A stretch of 64,000 bases of DNA, taken from Durusdinium trenchii. Taxonomy: Eukaryota > Sar > Dinophyceae > Suessiales > Symbiodiniaceae. The translations under genes and the position numbers were made by a program. Where the stretch lies: contig CAXAMN010005335.1 of assembly GCA_963970005.1 (NCBI GenBank), positions 1,231,668-1,295,667 of the forward strand. The letters run 5' to 3'. The notes under the pieces are model-generated. The model saw only the letters and a program-made list of their open reading frames with translations. It had not been told where the DNA came from and did no database searches. How positions within the stretch are numbered: the first letter of the stretch is position 1; the number at the start of each line of letters is the position of its first letter. Shown one piece after another: positions 12,630 to 25,291 of the stretch.

Positions 12630-12708
12630 ATCTGGTGCCATTCCTCTTGCCTGGGCAGCCTGCACCGCGGCTTGAAGCTCTTGGAGGCTGCTCGAGGGGC
12701 CGCCACTT
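12630..12708 (-). CDS. Candidate short exon
   Basis: After an ATGTCAG acceptor the frame reads SGGPSSSLQELQAAVQAAQA, helix-forming like its neighbours. The 3' boundary is not clear. Confidence 0.35.
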
Positions 12709-12933
12709 CTGACATGTGAAAAAAAGAAACGGGAACCGGTCAGCCACACAAAAATCAATCCAAATCCCAAAAGCTGCTCAGCTTTTTCTCATCTTCTCAC
12801 CACCAAAAGTCTGTCGATCGATATCTTTGTCCACAGGATCTTGGTGCACAGAATGTGTCAGAAACCTTTATACTTTTTTTCCAACGTGTTTACAAGGCTC
12901 GTGGCTTTTGGAGCATGCAGCTCATCATTCTAT

Positions 12934-13255
12934 CTATCTCCTTCTTTGGGAACCTGAGGAGTACTGATGGACACCCCTCCATCTGGGAACCGAATCCTGA
13001 CGTTCACAGAGTTCCGGTGTTTGATCTGGTCTTTTGATGGTGTTGATCTCGGCTCGGAGCTCCTCTTTTGAGAGACAAGCCCATGGTGATCCCATGCGTT
13101 TTTGAGAGACAAAGCCTCTGAACATGTTGGACCTGATGAAAAATGTTTAGCACAATTATGTCACCAAGCCACTCGTTGTCGCTCGCATTCACTTTGACCT
13201 GGAGGGTGCAGGGAAGGCTCCCGTTGAGGCGGAACGAGGGTGCAGGGAAGGCCAT
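12934..13255 (-). CDS. Coding-like segments, boundaries unresolved
   Basis: Two protein-like minus-strand stretches, NSVNVRIRFPDGGVSIS near 12970-13060 and LQVKVNASDNEWLGDIIVL near 13145-13205, lie in different frames with no splice pair I can fix. They probably represent exons of the coiled-coil gene. Confidence 0.25.
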
Positions 13256-13547
13256 GTTGGAGTTCGAAACAACTCATATCAGGCGTCAGTATTATTATCC
13301 CATACCCTCCTGCAAGTATGACTGAACCTGTTTTCAGCTGTCTCTAACGAAGCCCTTCTTTTTTCACACGCTTCTTCGAACATCGACTGGGTGTTCGTCG
13401 CGGCAATACCCGGAGGAGTGAGGAACGTACTGCGCGAACATGAGCCGCTGTCTTGAGTTGTAGCCCTTTGTTCCTAGCTTTTTGCGATGCCCTTTGTTCC
13501 TAGTAGCAAGGAGTACAACACGGCCTCAATCAAACAAACATGGCAAC

Positions 13548-13710
13548 TCTGCCCGAAAAAAGACGCTCTCCGATTCCCGCCTGGGGCTTCACTCTGGGTG
13601 AACTGCTGCTGGAAGCTGCTGTTCTCCGTGCCCGGGTACGCTCCTTCGGGGAAGCATCCTTCCGCGTGCGCCCGAAGCTGTCCTGGAGTGTTTGAACAAG
13701 TCTTCAGCAG
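13548..13710 (-). CDS. Exon of unknown function
   Basis: Between a CGTACAG acceptor and a GTTGCC donor, 163 nt. It encodes a mixed segment with SNTPGQLRAHAEGCFPEG and later FQQQFTQSEAPGG. It continues the minus-strand exon series; no domain recognised. Confidence 0.5.
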
Positions 13711-14118
13711 CTGTACGGGTCACCTCTTTGTGATTTTCTGGGTGACGTGGGAGGATGTGGGGGGTGGGAATGTTGTGAGAAAACGCCAGCGAGTGGACTG
13801 CATTGAGGATTTGGAGGCCTTGGACACATTGGGGAGGACCTGCGAAAATCACTCCTATAGGAAATCGAGGTTCAATGTCCTATGTAACATTATGTTCTAA
13901 TCCGGAAGGGATCATGCTACAGATTTACTGATATATACAGCCCCAAAACATTGCCTCTCATGCACCAACACAATCGTGTGCACACCACTTACCCACCAGC
14001 GGGGTACAGTATATATACATACCTTGGCATGAACAAACCTTGACCTTCCAAAACCACTACAATTCACTACATACAAAGATTTATCATCTTTGCCTTGTAG
14101 TCATTGTAGTCAACTCAC

Positions 14119-14209
14119 CAAGGTACTTGCTCCATCCAAATCCATTCGGCATCTGACCGTCATCGCCCGATGGTCCGCCGTCTCCTGGCTGCTCTCGCTG
14201 CTCTCGTAC
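14119..14209 (-). CDS. 91-nt exon with consensus splice sites
   Basis: Between an AGCTGCAG acceptor and a strong GTGAGT donor, phase 0 to phase 1. It encodes VREQREQPGDGGPSGDDGQM and ends in WSKYL. Splice quality is among the best in the window. Function unknown. Confidence 0.6.
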
Positions 14210-16574
14210 CTGCAGCTGCTCGCAGCTCGGAAGGGCGAGCGCCCACAGGTCCCAGGGCGAGTGCCCAGAGGTCCCAGGGCCATCTCCGAGCGCCCAGGGC
14301 GTCCCAGGGCGTCCCAGGGCGTCCGGGAGACTTGAAGACTTACGGACTTGAGAGACCTGTTTCAGAATCCGCCTGGAGACCCATCGGACCCATCAGTCAC
14401 CAAACGGTCAAAGCTTGCAAACGCCATGCTTCACCCAACTGCCCCCCACCGCCTGCGACGCCGGCGCTCGCGGCGCTTCTCGCGGGGCTCGCTGGGCTCA
14501 CTACCTGGGAGAGTGCTTAAAAATTGCAGAAAACAGGACTGGTCCGGGTGCGACTTGGGAATGATCCCCCAAGAGTCTCGGAATCCAAACAGGATCCATT
14601 CCCTCATTAAAGTCGATGAAAGTGCACAATCGCCTTGTGTTGCGAGCGCCAATTGCTCTACAAGGGTTTTTTGGGGGAGTGCTGGCATTCCTGGATTTCA
14701 AGATGAAACATGAAGCGCAGGGTCTGGCGTGATCGATGGAAGCAGTTTGCTTTTAAAAACATATACATTGATAAACATGCGATTAATCAACACCCACGCG
14801 CGGCAAAATCTACCTGCGGTTGCAATCATATATATATATATATTTATTTGTTCTATTACTATTATATTGTTACTATGTTACTATTACTACTTTTACTTGT
14901 TTTTAGTTTTATGATGTGTTGTATTATTAGTGTGTTATTAGTGTTTCATTATTGTTTTATTATTACTATTTATATTGCATATAAGTATAAGTGAGCCGGC
15001 CACCGAGGGCATCTTGTTTTAAGTGCGGGGTACTTCAGCAACTGGGGACCAGTCATGTCCTCCAAGCGTCATCCAATGCATCACCTGGTCTGGACATGTC
15101 TGTACCGTCTAACCCGAGTTTTTGATGGTTTTCCAGCAGGTTCATCAGGTTTAAGACAAATCATTGGATCTCCAAATCCAAGCGAGCCACTACTGCTGGG
15201 TGGGTGCCGTCCATTGCGCTGCTGTCCTGAATGACGCAGCGAACACAGAGAGTGCACTCAAATGGAACATCGAAGTTTTACCATTTCGGGAGGGGGAACA
15301 CTAGATTCTGACCATTGAGGGAAAACAGGTCACATAGCCTCCTATAGCCTCCCTTCGAAAGTCACAGTAAAATGAGTCCACCCTTTCTGTTCAGAACCTT
15401 CAGCCTCCTTCAGGAATTCCGGAATGCACTGCATGACCAACTCCGTCTCAGCCAAAGGCTCGGTTGATACGACTTTGAACTGAACGGACAAAGTTCGTCA
15501 CCAAGGCTGAGTAGTTCCCCTCGCCCTCTCCTGAGCACAGCCACAAAACGGTGAACCCATGTGGATGATACAGAAACACCCAGTGCGACTCCTCCATTTG
15601 CACTTTGTGTGTAGGGCAAAGCCGCAAAGCCCAAGTGGATGATACAGGGCTTCAAACGGAAAACGTCGTCACTTCTGAACAAGCTGGGCACCTGTTCCAT
15701 CCAGAATGAGACGCACTCTCGAAGTTCGACTTTGTGGGCCTCGAGATGTGCTACGTACTGCCACTGCCGATCCTGAAAAGATCCGCTTGATAAACCCTTA
15801 TGTATCCTTAGTATCCTTATACAAAATTATAGAATGTGTTTCCCTTAATATCCAACCTAAATGCTGGGACCAGGCTCGCTTGGGCCGGAACTCAGCCAGC
15901 ACCGTGGCTAGCACCTGCCCAGGTCCCCGTTGGCATGCACCGGGGACAGAGTGAAGGCCATGCAAACCAGCGCATGCTGGGGGGGAGCGGATCCTTCCCC
16001 TTTAGCGGATCCCAACGGCACGACCAGAGCTGGGACTGCCAGTCCGGACTGCCGAGAAACGGCCAGGGGTGGTAGGGTGGTTTTGGGAGTCAATGGGGTT
16101 CATATATGGCAGTCCCATGGAGTGTCTGGGAACAGGTACGCATCTCCAAATCACATTTGGGTCTCACTATCTCATCGATGTGGGTCTCACACGGAGGGAT
16201 TGTGCCAGGTGAAAAGTCTTTAAAGGAGGAGAAACCGAGACCGGAGGAATCCAGTAAAGCTTTGTGAGCTCTTTCTCCCTCTCAAATTGGACATGGATTG
16301 CCTTCAGGTTGTCAGAGGTAGTGCACCTCAGAACCAGATCAACGAATTCAAACAACTGTTCTTGAATCACTATTACCACCGTATAATTTTAAAACATCCA
16401 CCTTGTTGTAGGGCTTACATAGGTCCAAAGGCACATGATGTGAACAGAACAGAACACTGTGTATGTGCAAATCATAATACAACTATATAATGATCAATCA
16501 TGATTATACAATAATGATTCTTGCTTTTTATATATATAATTGACAAATTATGATTCTTGGTTGGAAGACCTCAC
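14210..16574. other. Intron-like DNA
   Basis: No confident exon. An arginine-rich frame near 14440-14515 (EKRRERRRRRR) could be coding but is low complexity. An AT-rich tract with TA and TTA repeats lies at 14820-14990. Confidence 0.35.
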
Positions 16575-16695
16575 CGGTGGTGAGCTCTTCCTGCGCACGC
16601 CAAACCACCACGCTGCTCTCCTCGATCGGATCGCACCTCACTGTCCACCTTCTCGAGGAAGTCGGAGGCACGCTCGTCGATGGGATAGCGCTCAC
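16575..16695 (-). CDS. Exon of unknown function
   Basis: Between a CCCCAG|GT acceptor and a GTGAGG donor, 121 nt. It encodes ERYPIDERASDFLEKVDSEV and onward, mixed acidic and basic. Good splice sites and codon periodicity; no domain recognised. Confidence 0.55.
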
Positions 16696-16839
16696 CTGGG
16701 GGCGAAGACCTCGTGATCGACGATATGAACACCAAATCCTATATGCACATCTCTGTCTCGAGAGGGTTTGATGCATCAGCAATACACTAAACACTCCATG
16801 GGACTCTAGATTGACCCCTCTGGCCCGGTAGGCCGTTTC

Positions 16840-17010
16840 TCGGTAGTCCGCCAGTCCCAGACCGGTCGCTCCGTCCCTCCGAGGCACGGAACTCTCGGAG
16901 TTGCTCCGCCAGGTCCCGCGCGGAGTGCTCGCGACCCATGGCGTCGAGCAGTGCAGGACCGGGGGGGGCCCCAGGCAGAGAGTGGGATGGCGGCGGTTCG
17001 ACCCATTGGA
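16840..17010 (-). CDS. Exon of unknown function
   Basis: An open, GC-rich minus-strand frame with a proline-rich start followed by a helical charged segment (LLDAMGREHSARDLAEQLRE). Exact ends are not fixed. It probably precedes the exon at 16575-16695 in the transcript. Confidence 0.45.
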
Positions 17011-18651
17011 CCAGGTGTCTTCTTTTGGAGTGGAAAGGAGAATGCTGGTCAAAGAATGTCAAAGCATGGAAGAACCTGAGATCTTTACTAGATGGGGTCA
17101 ATCTGAAAAAAAAAGATGGTGTGACTTTGGGTCACCATCATTGAAAACCTTCTTCAAGTGACGTCACCCATGAAAAAGCCCATCCTGTGGCGTAGGGAAA
17201 CCTCTGCACGGTCTGGCGACTTATTTCTGCACGAAGGCGGCTGTTTCCACATGTTTCCACAAAGCAGAGTCTCTCTTTCCATAGATCAGATGCAACTTGA
17301 AGTCTTCAGCGAGCCTTCACGATCTTTCACTAGCTCAACAAATCTGTATCAAGTCCACTTGCTTCGGGGCATGGCATCGAATTGGCAAAGGGGTCTGAAC
17401 TTTGAAAGCTCTGTCCTAAGCATGTAAGACGGGATGGATCTGCTGTGCGTGGTGTATACTTCAACCAGGTCTGAACCTCAAACGGCGGCGCCACTGGAAA
17501 ATGAGATCTCATTGCGACCGAGGGCGGTCCGTGGTCTTGTTGCACGGAAAACGGTTCAATTGTTGAAGTGGACAACTCATGAAAGGTATATATTAATAGA
17601 GAAATCACAGAATGGTTTCTTGATCCACCATGATCCCTGATCACTTGACGTCGCTTAGTGTGCTAAGTGTGACGTAAATCTCAAAATGCATTACAAAAAC
17701 TGGGTGGTCCCCGAGTGCCTGTCCATGTGCTGCACATGCCTCTATATAGTTGTATCGGTGCTGGAGACCATCCCCGATCAGTTCTAAAGGTGTTGCATGC
17801 TCCACAACATCGCACGACCATACAAGACTCAATTGATTCATTCCTTCCCGACTGCGGTCGCTCAACCCGGTCGCTGAAAAACCCACCATGTTCAACCCGA
17901 CCAGTCCACCAGTCCACGATCGACACCAGGTGGGTAAACCAAGGTATACTGGTGCCATGACCCACAGCCCAGTATTGTCTCTAGCTCACCTGGAATTTGG
18001 AGTCAGAACAAGACGGGCACTTGCGATAGATATTCCTCCGGGCACTTGTGAAAAATCAGGAGCCATCCCTCGAAAACCGATTCAAGCACGGAACAAAGGT
18101 GTTATGGACCCCAGCTTCTGTGAAGACAAATGATCAGAATCTAAAATGACCCCTATAATATCCCCTAATCCAATTTACAAAAGATGCTAGCGTTGCTGTC
18201 CGGATTGAAGCACAGAAAAGGAAACTATCATGTGGGCAACACATGCTTCGAGATCTCATCTGTGCAAACCCAAACAATTGGTCTTGGTGAGGTGTATAAA
18301 CATGACTCGAATGAGAACCCGTGAAGAGAACCTAAAAAACACGAACCTACCTCGTTAGAACGTTGGTCCTGGTCCTTTTCGACGGGGTGACGTTGGGCCT
18401 GGTGACTCAAGGTCAGGGGCGGCAAAGTGAGCACCGGGATGCAAAAGATCCCATGGCTCGTCTCAAACCTGAAAGGTCCAGCGAAGCAATCGGTCGAGCT
18501 CGTTCACCCGGTTTTCTGTTTAAAGACGTCAGGACCGTTGGAATTGGTTCAAGGACCACTCTGAAGCATCCTGAACCTCTATAAGGGGATTTTGGTGGTC
18601 TATCACCCCAAAGGCCCGGGGCCCTGGTACATACCCATAAGACCTGCCTAC
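17011..18651. other. Intron-like DNA
   Basis: No supported exon. Several ORFs of 60-105 codons overlap on opposite strands without splice or family support. Confidence 0.3.
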
Positions 18652-18735
18652 CAGGGCCCTCTCAGAGAGGTCGACCAATCGCAGTGCCTGGAGGATTTGC
18701 CCGCGGAGCACACGAGCCTTGAGATCCCCCCACGC
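18652..18735 (-). CDS. Exon, helical segment
   Basis: An ACAAG|GCG acceptor and a GTAGGC donor bound a frame reading GDLKARVLRGQILQALRLVD. The same frame stays open upstream to about 18890 with protein-like content (QDFAAMYLAS), so the true 5' end may be further right. Confidence 0.5.
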
Positions 18736-19062
18736 CTTGTGGTTTGTGGCAAGAGCCTTGTGGTTTGTGGTATAGCTTGCCAAGTACATAGCGGCAAAAT
18801 CTTGGGTCTGGTCAGACTTGAGTAGACTGTAGACCAACAAGAGCATGTTTTGCCCCAACATGGTCCCTTGCAATCCCCTGCGTCTCTGATGTGCCATAGC
18901 TTCCCACATGTCTCAAACCTTCTGGCTCTGTCTTTCCAAACTTCACTCGGCCACGGGCCATGTTCCCAGAGTGCCAGCAGCCACACCTCGCGGCTCGCGA
19001 TGGATATTGATCAATGGAGATGAGCAGGGGCCCAGTATCAGGGGTGATTTCCGAGAGATCCC

Positions 19063-19152
19063 TGAGACGGCTTCGGTCCCTGAGACGGCTTCGATCCCTG
19101 AGACGGCTTCGATCCCTGAGACGGCTTCGATCCCTGAGACGGCTGCGATCCC
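19063..19152. repeat. 18-bp tandem repeat, five copies
   Basis: Five head-to-tail copies of an 18-bp unit (TGAGACGGCTTCGATCCC) with few changes. On the minus strand one frame reads as a repeated RSRLRD hexapeptide. It lies next to an exon end at 19196, so it may be either intronic or translated. Confidence 0.85.
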
Positions 19153-19195
19153 TTAGACTACCCCTGGGTTTCCCTGATCCGAGACGAGCCCCCAC

Positions 19196-19324
19196 CCCTT
19201 GAAGGAAGGTCTCCACAGGTCCTGCAGGTACCCATCCCGTCTCCAGGCGTCGTTGTTCGACGGATCCGGCAGGGCGGCGGGATCCATGCCCTCCCCGCCT
19301 ACAGCGCCTGCAGTGGTGAGGGTC
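19196..19324 (-). CDS. Exon of unknown function
   Basis: Between a CTCCCACAG|GAC acceptor and a GTGGGG donor, 129 nt. It contains EGMDPAALPDPSNNDAWRRD and ends in WRPSFK. Polypyrimidine tract and phase are good. No domain recognised. Confidence 0.55.
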
Positions 19325-21930
19325 CTGTGGGAGGGCGAGAGAGGGTTCATTGGAACCTTCCATCAGGGAACCAGCTTTCTTAGCATAGGGAAACAGTTCC
19401 ATCTGTTGTCTTTCATAGCATATGTTCTTTTAGCAATATGTTCTTAGCATATGTTCAACTTGCAGTTCAACTTAGCATATATGTTATTTTTACAGCAAAA
19501 AAATTGACCAAGAGGCGACTTGAGACCTTTTGGGCTGTATATATATATATATTTCTGTCATCGGCAGTAGGATTGCTCAAAGAACAAAGAAGCGTAAGTA
19601 AAGGCCAATGGCATATTCCTACACAACGTAAAGCCTGTTCGCACAAACCCCTTTCTACCAGCAAACTCAACTATTGCTAGGGTGTACTTTCACTCTGACA
19701 TCAGATTTCATCGCTGAATGTCACTCTGACATCACTTTTCAGCCGCTTCATCATGTCCAGTCGATGAAGCAGCTTTTCAGTACCTCCCTCTTCGAATAAA
19801 CAAAAGAAACATCACTGGTCACTGGATTGAAGTTTTCGCTCAAAGGTTTCGGTGAACATGACGAACCCTAATTACATGACAAATCCTATCGATGACCTCG
19901 CATGACTTCGATGGATTTCAACAGCACCTGCATCCCATAGTTCTCAATCCATAGCCGCTTAGCATCCAGTTCTCAGGTGCTCTTCCGGATCTCGTCTTGT
20001 CACTGTGAGTCGCAACACGAAAATGGATGTCCCGAGCGACCTAGCAGCGAAAATCGTGTCCTTCTCGCCAAGATTGCCGCCATATGAGCGAGTCGCAGTC
20101 ACAGCATGTAGAAATAAACAGAATGCAGTATGTGATCAGTATGTATATACAGTAATATAGTAATATGCCATGTTGTATGTATACACGCATCTATGCCATG
20201 CAAGTTGTCCTCGGAATTTCTTCGTTACCAACGCAATCAGCACTTGGCAAAAGTCGCCCTTTCTCTTCTCCATGTTCTACCCAACTAGTCTTGGGGTCGC
20301 TTTTTTGTCAATCATGCGCAAACACAAGGACAGTGAGAAAACAGGCTTGACCCCCCCAAGGTTCTTGCGTGGGTTCTTTATTTGTTGGAGACACCTTTCT
20401 GAATGGTGCGGAGAAACATGTAGGTCTGGGTATTGCAGTACGAAGTTCTTCTGTTCACCGCAGCCTGGCATCTTGGGGAGACATGTTAAAGGCCAAAACA
20501 GCATGTTCAGGCCAAGTCATAACACACGTCCATTGGCACGGTTCATGATCCGCAGGCTGTTAAACTTGAGCAAAAACGTGCGGCCAGTTTGTCAACCTCT
20601 CAACATCAAAACACATCCCCTTTTTAGTCTTCGCGGACTTCCCATTGTGGAGTTGGTTTCTGCAATTGCCGCATCAAGGCAGGAAAAAAAGGATCTTCCT
20701 CTAATTATTGATATTGTATGATATTGTAGTCAAATAATGGTGTGCTACTTTCCAAGTACACTCTCGACTCTCTGGCTATGGCTATGGATTCTGGGTAGAC
20801 TCTCTAATGCCCCCTGCTGGACTGGGATGCTAGTCTTTGAGCTGTCCCTCAACCAGAACGCAGTGCTCGGGGTGACAAAAGTTTGGCAAGTATACAACAT
20901 ATGAAAATTGACACTCCCCTAAGTTGTCGTTTATGTGGGTCCATAAAGTCGTAACAACACTTCAGGTGCCTTGTCTGATGAAGCTTTTAGTACAGCTTTA
21001 TGCTCAGGCCACGTCACTGTTTTCAGTGATGCTGGGCATGTATGCCTTCCATCCAGCAAACATACAGTGAAACAAGGACAAGTTGGAACTCTCCAGTTGT
21101 CCATGTTTGATGTCTTTGTCGAGGGCATGCGGCATATCCAAGAGGACTGAGGGAGGACAAACATGGACTTTTCTACGACTATTGTTGATTTTCCTTCACA
21201 CCCACCTCCTCGGCAAGTGGTCCTGAAACCAAGTGGTTGAATTGGTTTCCAAGTGGTTTCATGCTGAAAAGAAAGAGTCCCAAAACACCCAGCGGTTTAA
21301 ACCCGTCGGCCGGCCCTGACGTCAGTCGCAACGCACACATTTTGGCGGCGGATCGGCTCCATGCCTCAGTCGACCCGGATGGCCAGAATGGCAACCGAAG
21401 CAATGAACTGCGTGGAAGACTCAATAGAGCATGGACTCGAACGGCGAAAACGTAGCAGCATGTTGGTTGGGCGGCCATTTTCGGGCAATCAAACATCGAA
21501 GACAAGGTCCAACCGCAGACAAGACACAAACAGGTGCGGGCAACGCTAAGGACAACGCTAAGGTACGTGAGCATTTCTTGTTGATGGCAATTGTTCGGGT
21601 TAAATTACTTTTACTCTTTCTTCTCGTGCCTGGGCGCACTCCCGCACCAATGTTGTTCAGTGGGCTTCGTCACATCCACCTGTGGTGGCCTTTTTACATC
21701 ACCTCTTCCTTGGCCATGTGGTACCCAAGTTCGTGGACAACGCCATTGGTGGGCAAATGCTGTTGGTCCACCCCCATCTTTCCAAGGAAAAAAACAAACG
21801 TGTCATAATGTTTCACTGTAGATCTCTGGGAAGTGTCAAGAAAGACTCAGCGAAACATGTGTAATTACAGGAAACCAATGATCCACCTACCTCTACGATT
21901 ATGATTATTAAAGGATGCACCATGATCCAC
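19325..21930. other. Large intron or intergenic stretch
   Basis: No supported exon. A plus-strand frame of 183 codons at 20170-20721 has no splice support and no recognisable protein; I treat it as chance. Confidence 0.3.
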
Positions 21931-22072
21931 CTCTGAGCTAACCGGTGCGACTTGGGATACCGACGCCGTGTGGCCGCGACGACTCGTCTCGACTCCGAGC
22001 GACGTAGACTGCCGTGAGCGACGATAGGAGATCGATCTGGCGCAGGTTCGATGGGCCATTCATGAAGGCCAG
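21931..22072 (-). CDS. Exon of unknown function
   Basis: Between a TTTCATCCAG acceptor and an AGAG|GTGGAT donor, 142 nt. It encodes HEWPIEPAPDRSPIVAHGSL then an arginine-rich stretch. It follows the AG|N acceptor and GT donor pattern of the other exons. Confidence 0.5.
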
Positions 22073-24948
22073 CTGGATGAAACAAAGATCAAACCACTGA
22101 TAGTCCAAAGAAGCTACTAGTCTGAAACAAAAGGACTTCAGTTGCTGAAGGCCAGCTCCAGTCAGTTGAGTACAAAAGGCCTCGGACCTTTATATTAATG
22201 CGATCAATAAAACCCTCCACTGAACGGTGGCCTGGCCGTGCGTCCACACCGCCAACCCGCCACACCCCACGATGTCCACACCACACCACCGGCGAGACCG
22301 CACGACGTTCTTCTCAAGTTTTATCAAGTTATGGAACCAAAATACAGTATAGCTATGACCAAATGACCCATGAAAACATCATGACTCGTGAGAAAATCAT
22401 TGAACAAGCCCACATCTTTAAAACTAAAGAACCGATTAAAAAAGAAAAAACAACGGGACCAAATTTTGATACTGATACGTTTTACCAAGCTCAGGTTCTA
22501 CAGCTGGGAGCCCCGAAGTCACAAAAAGCGCGAGCACGCACCAAGTTCCCAGCTGGGCAGTGGCTTGGATCTGGGCAGCAGAAACTGAATCAAAAGGGCT
22601 TCAAGAAGTTGGTTCTACTCGGGTTTGGATACGCAGTTGTTATCCTGCCCTGCAGTCAGCTAAAACAGTGAAAACCAAAACAGGAAAATCATAGACAATG
22701 ACAAGGGCTTCCAGCTTCAGCAAACATGGGTGTATGATGTAAGGTTCAAATATTGATGTTGTTCCATGCTACTTTGCGTTTCAATGTTCTTTGTCATCAC
22801 CCGGGAGACTCTCAGCATGCAGAATCTGGAGGCCCGTCATGGCCCTTCCTAGTGCAGAATGTGTTCCGTCATCCTCCCAAATACCACAAACGACTCCTGG
22901 GATGTTCATCGAACAGACTTGTCCGGGGATGGGACCACTCTAGAATGTGACGTCACGTTAGCTACACTATAGAAATTAAGGTCCTCTTCGCATGAATCTA
23001 ATGATGTCTAGAGTTCACACCACATACATGGGTGATCCCTCCCAAGTTGTGTTGTGCAAGCTGCATCTGGCTTCCTTGGATGATAACTGACAGCTACTGG
23101 GTACTATGGCATTCCCCGTTATATATTGTGCAATATAAAACCCCAATAGAAATAACATCAAATGACTAGTCAAGACCTCGATGTTGGCCATCATCAAAGG
23201 TTTGACTTTATGTGGATTTTCAAGCAAGTGTTCTAGTATGTCATCATTTTCGGTCATTCCCATCCTGAAGAAATCCAGGATTTTGTCTTCCCCTAGCATG
23301 TTAAGATTTTGTGGGCCATAATGTCTGGAGACCCTCCAGCTTGTACTCTAGAAACTAGGACATGGTCCTAGTTTAAGATGTTTGTATAAACATGGTAATA
23401 GCCAGTATTTTCTGGTATTGTTTTACTAGGACATGGGCCTAGCTTAGGATGTAATTTCATGTAATTCCCATGGTCTTTTGGGGGGGAACTTGGAGGAGAA
23501 AACAAATCTCCTCTCCCACTCAGCTCCACTGGGCAGCACCGGCTCCCAGGTCGCCCAAACCTGGCTCATCTGGGCGCCCAAACGACCGTCTAGACGGTTC
23601 GAACGGACAGAGCAATTCTCTAAATGACCACCGCCTCAAGAACTTCAAGCTAGAGAACTGGGTTGACCACGGTCTCTAGATGACCACGGTCTCTAGATGA
23701 ACTGGATGGAAAAACCCCCAAAAAATGGCGGATTCTCCAAAAGCTGTAACTCGAACCGTGCGATGACTGCTGCGACGACTTGTTTTGGTTTCCGTCGGGT
23801 GATGTCTTCGCCACCCCAAGCGGTCGGGAGAATTCAGGGTGGTCGATCCACGTCGATGCGGAAGAAGGCCTTTGATGATGGATGACCTCATGTGGAAATA
23901 CGCCCACACCGCTTGTTGGTGCAGGGCGTGCTATTGGGGTCTTGCCATCGAGCTCTGCGCAAAAACATCCTATGCATATAGCTCTGCTAGGGGGGGGACT
24001 TTTTTTCGCTCGTGCGTGGCTATGGTTGAGCTGCAGGGCTCCTGGGGAGAGCGTTTTGGAGGAACATGCTTGGATGATTTTTCGTTACGTCATGCTTGCA
24101 GGGCCACTGGGGAGAGCGTTTTGGAGGAGTTTTTGTGTTTTGGGGTGGTTGCTGCGTTGATTCTTGCTCGGCTGCTGGGCCACTGGGGACAGCGTTTTGG
24201 AGGTGTATTTTTGGATGGCTTTTGGCAATGCCGAAGTTGTATCACCATTAAGGGCCCCAAGGTAGACGAAGTTGGCCCCAAGATGGCTCCAACGCAGCCG
24301 TAAGACAGCCAACCTGGTGCCTAGATGGCTGCACTTGTCCCCCATTTGGAGCCAAAATAGTTCGCAGAAGCTCACTTAAAATCCTGGTCCTGCTGGGGGA
24401 GGGTTCGTGCGCGGTGTGGGCAGCTGTCGACGCTAAGCGTCTTGAATAGTTCATATTCGATGTGGATAATGGGATCATCCTTTGATGATGGATGACCCCA
24501 TTTTACAGTAAACAGGTGTTTTTGCTGGATGACCTCATGTGGACGTGGGCCGCACCATCCGAGACGGGATGTCGACACCGGAAGGGACCACTCTTGTTGA
24601 AGGTTGATTGGGTGGTGGACCATGATGGGTCGAGTCACTTTAGGTCGGCAAACACTTTAAAACCAAAACATGATCAAAGCTTCCAAAAGCCTTAAGGGCC
24701 ACAACCAACACATGTAATCATTGAAATCATTGACAACACAACCAACAAATTTAGGCTAGCCACAATGTAATTAGGTGTCATCCCCAAATGACCCAAGCAT
24801 GACACAACAACACAACATTCTGCACGTTCGCGAACGAGAAGCAACACAAGTGCCCTGCTTCTTCGGTCTAGCAGCTAGCAACTATAATATCAACTATATA
24901 TTCTAAATGTGGTTTTCAGGGCAACGGAATCCCCCTCCCTGAGCCTAC
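22073..24948. other. Large intron with repeats
   Basis: No supported exon. It contains the three-copy repeat at 24031-24206. A direct duplication, GATGATGGATGACC plus flanking sequence, occurs near 23870 and 24482, with another partial copy near 24530. Confidence 0.35.
24031..24206. repeat. Imperfect repeat of about 70 bp, three copies
   Basis: Three spaced copies of a segment containing CTGGGGASAGCGTTTTGGAGG start near 24031, 24095 and 24171. The spacers differ. No coding interpretation is convincing. Confidence 0.7.
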
Positions 24949-25051
24949 CTGCTTGTCACTGCTTGTCGTTTGGGGCCCGCACCCAACTTCATGTCCTCAA
25001 CAAAGTCCTTCCAGTCATCCACAGAGCCCAACTGGCGGAGCTCCAACGGCT
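24949..25051 (-). CDS. Exon of unknown function
   Basis: Between a GGTTTCAG acceptor and an AGCAG|GTAGGC donor, 103 nt, phase 1 to phase 2. It encodes LELRQLGSVDDWKDFVEDMK and onward. Splice sites are close to consensus. No domain recognised. Confidence 0.6.
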
Positions 25052-25228
25052 CTGAAACCGCGCGACAGGACGAATGGGTGGAGCCGAAGCCTCCGACAGG
25101 ACTTGGGTCATTGGTCCCGAGTCCCGAACTGGGAGGGTCGTTGCCTGGGAGGGTCGTTGCCTGGTCTCCCTATTTCAATACACAACCCATATAGAATCCA
25201 AGTGCTTCGATTCGCCGAGTCACAACAC

Positions 25229-25291
25229 ATGCGACTGAACCGTCCGATTCGGAACCTCCGACGCGAAGCCGATGTCACCGGTCAGACCGTC
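25229..25291 (-). CDS. 63-nt micro-exon
   Basis: Exactly 21 codons in phase 0 at both ends, between a GACCCAG acceptor and a GTGTTG donor. It encodes DGLTGDIGFASEVPNRTVQS plus one residue. Exact codon length supports it. Confidence 0.5.

Noticed and set aside
20170..20721. 183-codon plus-strand ORF
   Set aside because: Amino-acid texture is random, with no domain, and minus-strand frames over the same bases are equally open.
22198..22671. 157-codon plus ORF
   Set aside because: No splice support or family resemblance; lysine/threonine-rich composition follows the local AT-rich sequence.
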